DNA from: Lunularia cruciata
Lineage: Eukaryota > Streptophyta > Marchantiopsida > Lunulariales > Lunulariaceae
DNA: 64,000 nucleotides
Reading direction: 5' to 3'
Assembly (NCBI GenBank): GCA_948567375.1
Contig: OX419755.1
Location: 19,163,001 to 19,227,000, forward strand
Each line of letters opens with the position of its first letter. The stretch's first letter is position 1. The notes under the pieces are model-generated. The model did no database searches, had not been told where the DNA came from, and was given only the letters and a program-made list of their open reading frames with translations. The position numbers and the translations under genes were made by a program. Below, piece after piece: positions 60,476 through 64,000 of the stretch.

Positions 60476-62580
60476 TTTATGATATTTTTATCATCATTTC
60501 CCGCGATGGCTCTCTATCACAACAATCACTAATTTTGGATACAATAATCACTAAGTTATTACCCACACAGAATGGTTATCCAGGAAAGTGTTTGAGAGAT
60601 CAACACTAAAAAGTAGAGCAAAAAGAACGAAGTAAATTTCATAGGAGTGCGTCCTTTCTTATCCAACTCGTCTTCAGGTAGTCCAAATACAGCTGACTTG
60701 AAACTCGGTTGCTCTACGTGTGTACCAAAGTCTCCAAGTTGCCTTCTCGGTTATTCTCTTAAGGTGAATTCCTGGTCTACACTTTCCGAGATCTGTACTG
60801 ACAAGTTTTAGACATGCATACATGGCTTGTCACTTCCTTTCCTTGGACCTTCCCTTTTATTGAAAGCCCGTGTCATTGTGACGGTGAAGATATGCGAATA
60901 TTCACAGGTCACAGCCTGGAAAGAAAGTCTTCTACAGGATTCTACTTTAATGTACTAGAAGTTGTCAAATATGAGACTTTTGTGGTTGGAAGACCAAAAG
61001 GACTCTGCCCATGCCCGCAAACGAATATATTCGCTTACGGGGTCGAAACCTACGACTTTCTTTCCACCCTAATTCTTGCCCGTCCTGTGCTCTCATGGTG
61101 GGATCTGGCAGCGGTTCATCGATCGCGACTCGACCTTGCGTGCGGGAGCCGGAATCAAATCCTGATGTTAACCGCTCTAATCGTCAACCTGTGGGCATGC
61201 TTTAATCTGCGCAGCATCTGTCTGTGAGTACCCATCCGTATTTTTTCAATTGCGAATTGGAAATAGATCGCTACAGCTAGCAATTGCAAGCCGTATCCAT
61301 CTATATCTTCAAATATTCACGGAGCTGGATGCATCTCCTCTTTTCCTTCAAAATCTCGGCTGGGATGCCAATCTCAACGTCTTCCATTAACATTTCCTTG
61401 TGTTGGTTGATTTGCTGTGGATGGCGAGTGAGTAGAGCACGGACGTCCAGACGGGAGTGACTGGTTACGGGGAGAGAGTTAGACAGAAATCAAGCAGATA
61501 CACACCTTAAGCTAACGTTGGCTTCTCGATTCCAGTCGAAGGGGAACCTCTCAAAGAGAAGGTAGTCTCATGACCCTGTGCTGGATAATACTAACTGCGA
61601 TATGCAGAGCTGATCTTGAACTCCAGAGTGTTTGCTTGACTGAATGTGGGAATCTAGGAGTTGGGAAGTTAGTCACAATTGTTTGCGGCTGTGATAGCTC
61701 AGAGGTGGAGGAGCATCAAATCTACTAAAGGATTTCTCAGCTCAACGGGTTTCTAATATCTAACCAAAGGTAAGTTCAATAGATCAGGATCAACTTCTGT
61801 ACTACTGGCTCTTGTAGTTGTAAAACCGAAAAGATAGGCCGTAAAGATGCCAAAGTACAAGAACTCGCTGCTCTGCATTTTTTGTTTTTAAATTAATTGC
61901 TATTTCAAGTAAGAAGATCAAACAGTGCTCTCAATCATCCTACCAAGCTTTGAACCAATTATTCGAGATCAGTTTGGAAGATGAAGTACTTCTCATTGGA
62001 ACAACTGCAGTGATTTCTTTCAGTCACAGGTACCACACGAAAGGGATCTAATGTCTTGTTCCTACAATTTCTGAGAAGTATGGAATCAACGTATATATAT
62101 ATGGTGAAAATCCGTATCTAAAATATGTATATGATCAGTTAACTTATGCGTATTCTCTTCCAAAACATGCAAGAGTTAGATACACTTATTTACGTACCGA
62201 TTGCTAGATGCCAGGCAAATCAAATCGTACATGATTCCATCATAACTCTGTATGTTGTTCGGAGTAGCCAGTTTTCCACTACGGTTGTCGTAGTACAGCT
62301 CTTGATGCGGAAAGCCATGAGAAAAGGAATTTAAGAAGCAGTAGTTGATCCTTTATCATGAAATAGGTACGAGCGTCAGAGTCTAAGGATATAGAATCCC
62401 TGCATAAAGCAAGAAATTATTGCCACGAAGCACCGTATAGTGAAAAGCAAAAAAAGAATAATTAATTGCCCAGGAGATTTGTCGCCCTTGAAGTCCTTAC
62501 CATGCCATCATCCTAATGATTGTAACGTTTAATGTCTAAAGCTTTTCTGTTTAAAATTTGAAAACACAGGTCTGAAGAGG
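60476..62580. other. Upstream region of the hydrolase gene
   Basis: Less AT-rich than the repeats. One plus frame of 137 codons (60,814-61,227; 10 Cys, no recognisable domain) stands out, but nothing shows that it is translated. The region may hold the promoter and 5' leader of the gene at 62,581; a 'tatatatatatgg' stretch at 62,092 is too weak to call a TATA box. Confidence 0.4.
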
Positions 62581-64000
62581 ATGGCATCAAGTAGTTCATC
62601 TATTGGTCATCAACTGGAGAAGCAAGTCATCCGCAAGGTACTGCTCGTACTTCAGCATTACAAATAACTCATACGATTGTTAAATCTAGTCAGTTTGTGT
62701 CGGTGAATTGCTCGTGTTCTACTGAAATGAATAGTGAACGAGTATCTGCTGCAGGATTTGCTTTGAGTGCTACGGTTTTATTTGAAAAGATGACATGTTT
62801 GTTTCGACTCGATAAGGATTAATTACATTCTGGAATAAATAATAAACCGTAAGAAATTTTGGAATATTGTTTCAGCTGAGCGATGGAATTCGATTACTAC
62901 ACGATCCGGAGCAACCAGATATTGACATTATTTTCTTCCACGGACTTCAGTTTGAGCAAAATGCATTTGTTCATTTGACTACGTGGACCTGTAGAAATGA
63001 CCCTGTGAAGATCTGGCCAAAACAATGGCTTCCCAATGCTCGAGTTCTTATGGCCTCTTATGATTCAAGCATAAGGGAAACCGCTGGAGAAGGGAGGATG
63101 GATTTGTCCATTATTGCAGAAAAATTGTTGACTGAGATTCTTTGGGCAATTCAAGATGTTTTAGATGGAGGAACTGGACCACGGCCAATCGTATTGGTTG
63201 GTCATAGTTTTGGCGGTCTGATCATCAAACAAGTATGTTTGCTTGCTGACAAGAATGTCAATGGTTCTGAGCAGAGCGTCCGAACGAAAGAATTCCTGAA
63301 AAGTGTTGGTGGATTTTATTTTCTTGGAACTCCTCATCTTGGGATGGAGGATCTTGCGAAGATCAAAGAGCATGTTCTGTATAGAAGTCCGTTGTGGCCA
63401 TACATGGAGCAGTTGAGCACACATGCCGCAAGACTACATGCCGATTTCGACACGCTGTGCAAACAAGAACGCTTTAGAAATTGGCAGATCTTTGCTGTTG
63501 GAGAAGCACTTGAGACAACAATTCCATCTGAATCTTCTGTTAAGGTAACGGTAATATATGCTACGTGGCTGCGGTTGAGAAACAATTCTCGTGTTTAATA
63601 TCTCGAATGGACACTTTACAAGTGTCTGTTAGTTCCACCGAATTTGGTGCATTACAAAAGTATGAATAACATTGTATTTTGCTTAATGTAGGCCGCTGGA
63701 GCGTTTCGGGGTATCGTAGTACCAGAAGCTTCTGCAAGAATCGGCCAGAATTTCATCACTGTCAATGAGGATCATTTCTCAATCTGTACGCCTGATGCTG
63801 ATAACTCTACAATTTTCCAACATCTACTACGGCTAATTTGTCTTGTCAAGGCAGATATGAAGGTGATCATTCTTTGGTGATTTACGGTCTTATATGTGCC
63901 CAAACAAGTTTCTGCTTTTACCACTCAGTCAAGACCATAACACATTGGTGATGGAATCTTTCACCATTGCAGGCACGTGATCCTACAAGGGTAACCAGAG
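62581..64000 (+). CDS. Alpha/beta-hydrolase gene, 5' part; probable N-terminus of an HNL immune receptor
   Basis: Four exons with GT-AG introns, all phase 0: 62,581-62,637 (MASSSSSIGHQLEKQVIRK), 62,876-63,544, 63,692-63,862 and 63,973 to the window edge. The protein opens with a short polar stretch, then an alpha/beta-hydrolase of SERAC1/PGAP1-like type: IDIIFFHGLQF (oxyanion region), IVLVGHSFGGLIIKQV with nucleophile Ser130 in G-H-S-F-G, and FLGTPHLGM. The conserved late His probably falls in exon 3 (TVNEDHFSICTP). Bryophyte NLRs of the HNL class start with such a domain, followed by NB-ARC and LRR, and nearby LRR remnants fit, but NB-ARC would lie beyond the window. A stand-alone SERAC1-like lipase/esterase remains possible. 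The exon-1 ATG is the first in frame with no earlier coding signal. Confidence 0.82.

Noticed and set aside
60814-61227. 137-codon cysteine-rich plus frame as a gene
   Set aside because: No domain, no paralogue in the window and no splice or start context; kept only as a note in the upstream region.

Overview
The window reads as nuclear DNA of a land plant, most likely a bryophyte or another non-seed plant. Three things point that way. A spliced gene at the right edge starts with an alpha/beta-hydrolase of the kind that forms the N-terminus of bryophyte 'HNL' immune receptors (hydrolase-NBS-LRR, first described in liverworts). LRR arrays of NLR type occur at three places. Broken plastid genes (psbJ, petA, atpA, atpB, atpH, atpI, rpoB, psbC) are embedded in nuclear transposons. 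The species cannot be named from this sequence, and no complete NLR or NB-ARC domain is visible.

Layout. 1-12,000: AT-rich repeat DNA without a recognisable gene, bounded by a long inverted repeat (61-1,860 / 10,410-11,988) and holding a second large palindrome (5,230-7,172); an LRR remnant lies at 4,440-5,053. 12,000-15,430: a diverged second copy of that LRR neighbourhood with a small inserted element. 15,670-37,200: a three-level retrotransposon nest. The host is a Ty3/gypsy element ('B') with a 1.23-kb LTR. A chromodomain-bearing Ty3/gypsy element ('A', 18,719-24,310, LTRs of 400 and 388 bp) sits inside its protease gene. A third Ty3/gypsy element ('D', about 27,370-35,760) sits inside or just after its integrase. 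38,660-40,813 (minus): an unrecognised gene of about 700 codons with two frameshifts. 41,330-43,545 (minus): a duplicated array of 24-residue LRRs. 43,900-47,640: remnant of another element of family B carrying a trihelix-like and a coiled-coil reading frame. 47,645-59,345: scrambled plastid DNA lying inside a gypsy integrase ('C') and itself split by a Ty1/copia element with intact 239-bp LTRs and a 5-bp target duplication. 59,345-60,475: another copy of the AT-rich repeat. 62,581-64,000 (plus): the hydrolase gene, running off the window.

The most notable object is element D. Between its gag/protease part and its reverse transcriptase it holds a decayed but readable C5-cytosine DNA methyltransferase (motifs I, II, IV, VI, VIII and X in order, 30,990-31,950). 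Its integrase ends in a decayed PHD finger (34,814-34,945). It thus once encoded both a chromatin 'writer' and a chromatin 'reader'. DNA-methyltransferase-carrying retrotransposons are known from charophyte algae and dinoflagellates; a copy with a PHD finger in an apparent land-plant genome deserves checking. All the retroelements are broken by stops and frameshifts, and in element A the stops fall mostly where relatives have Gln or Arg, as expected from C-to-T decay of methylated DNA.
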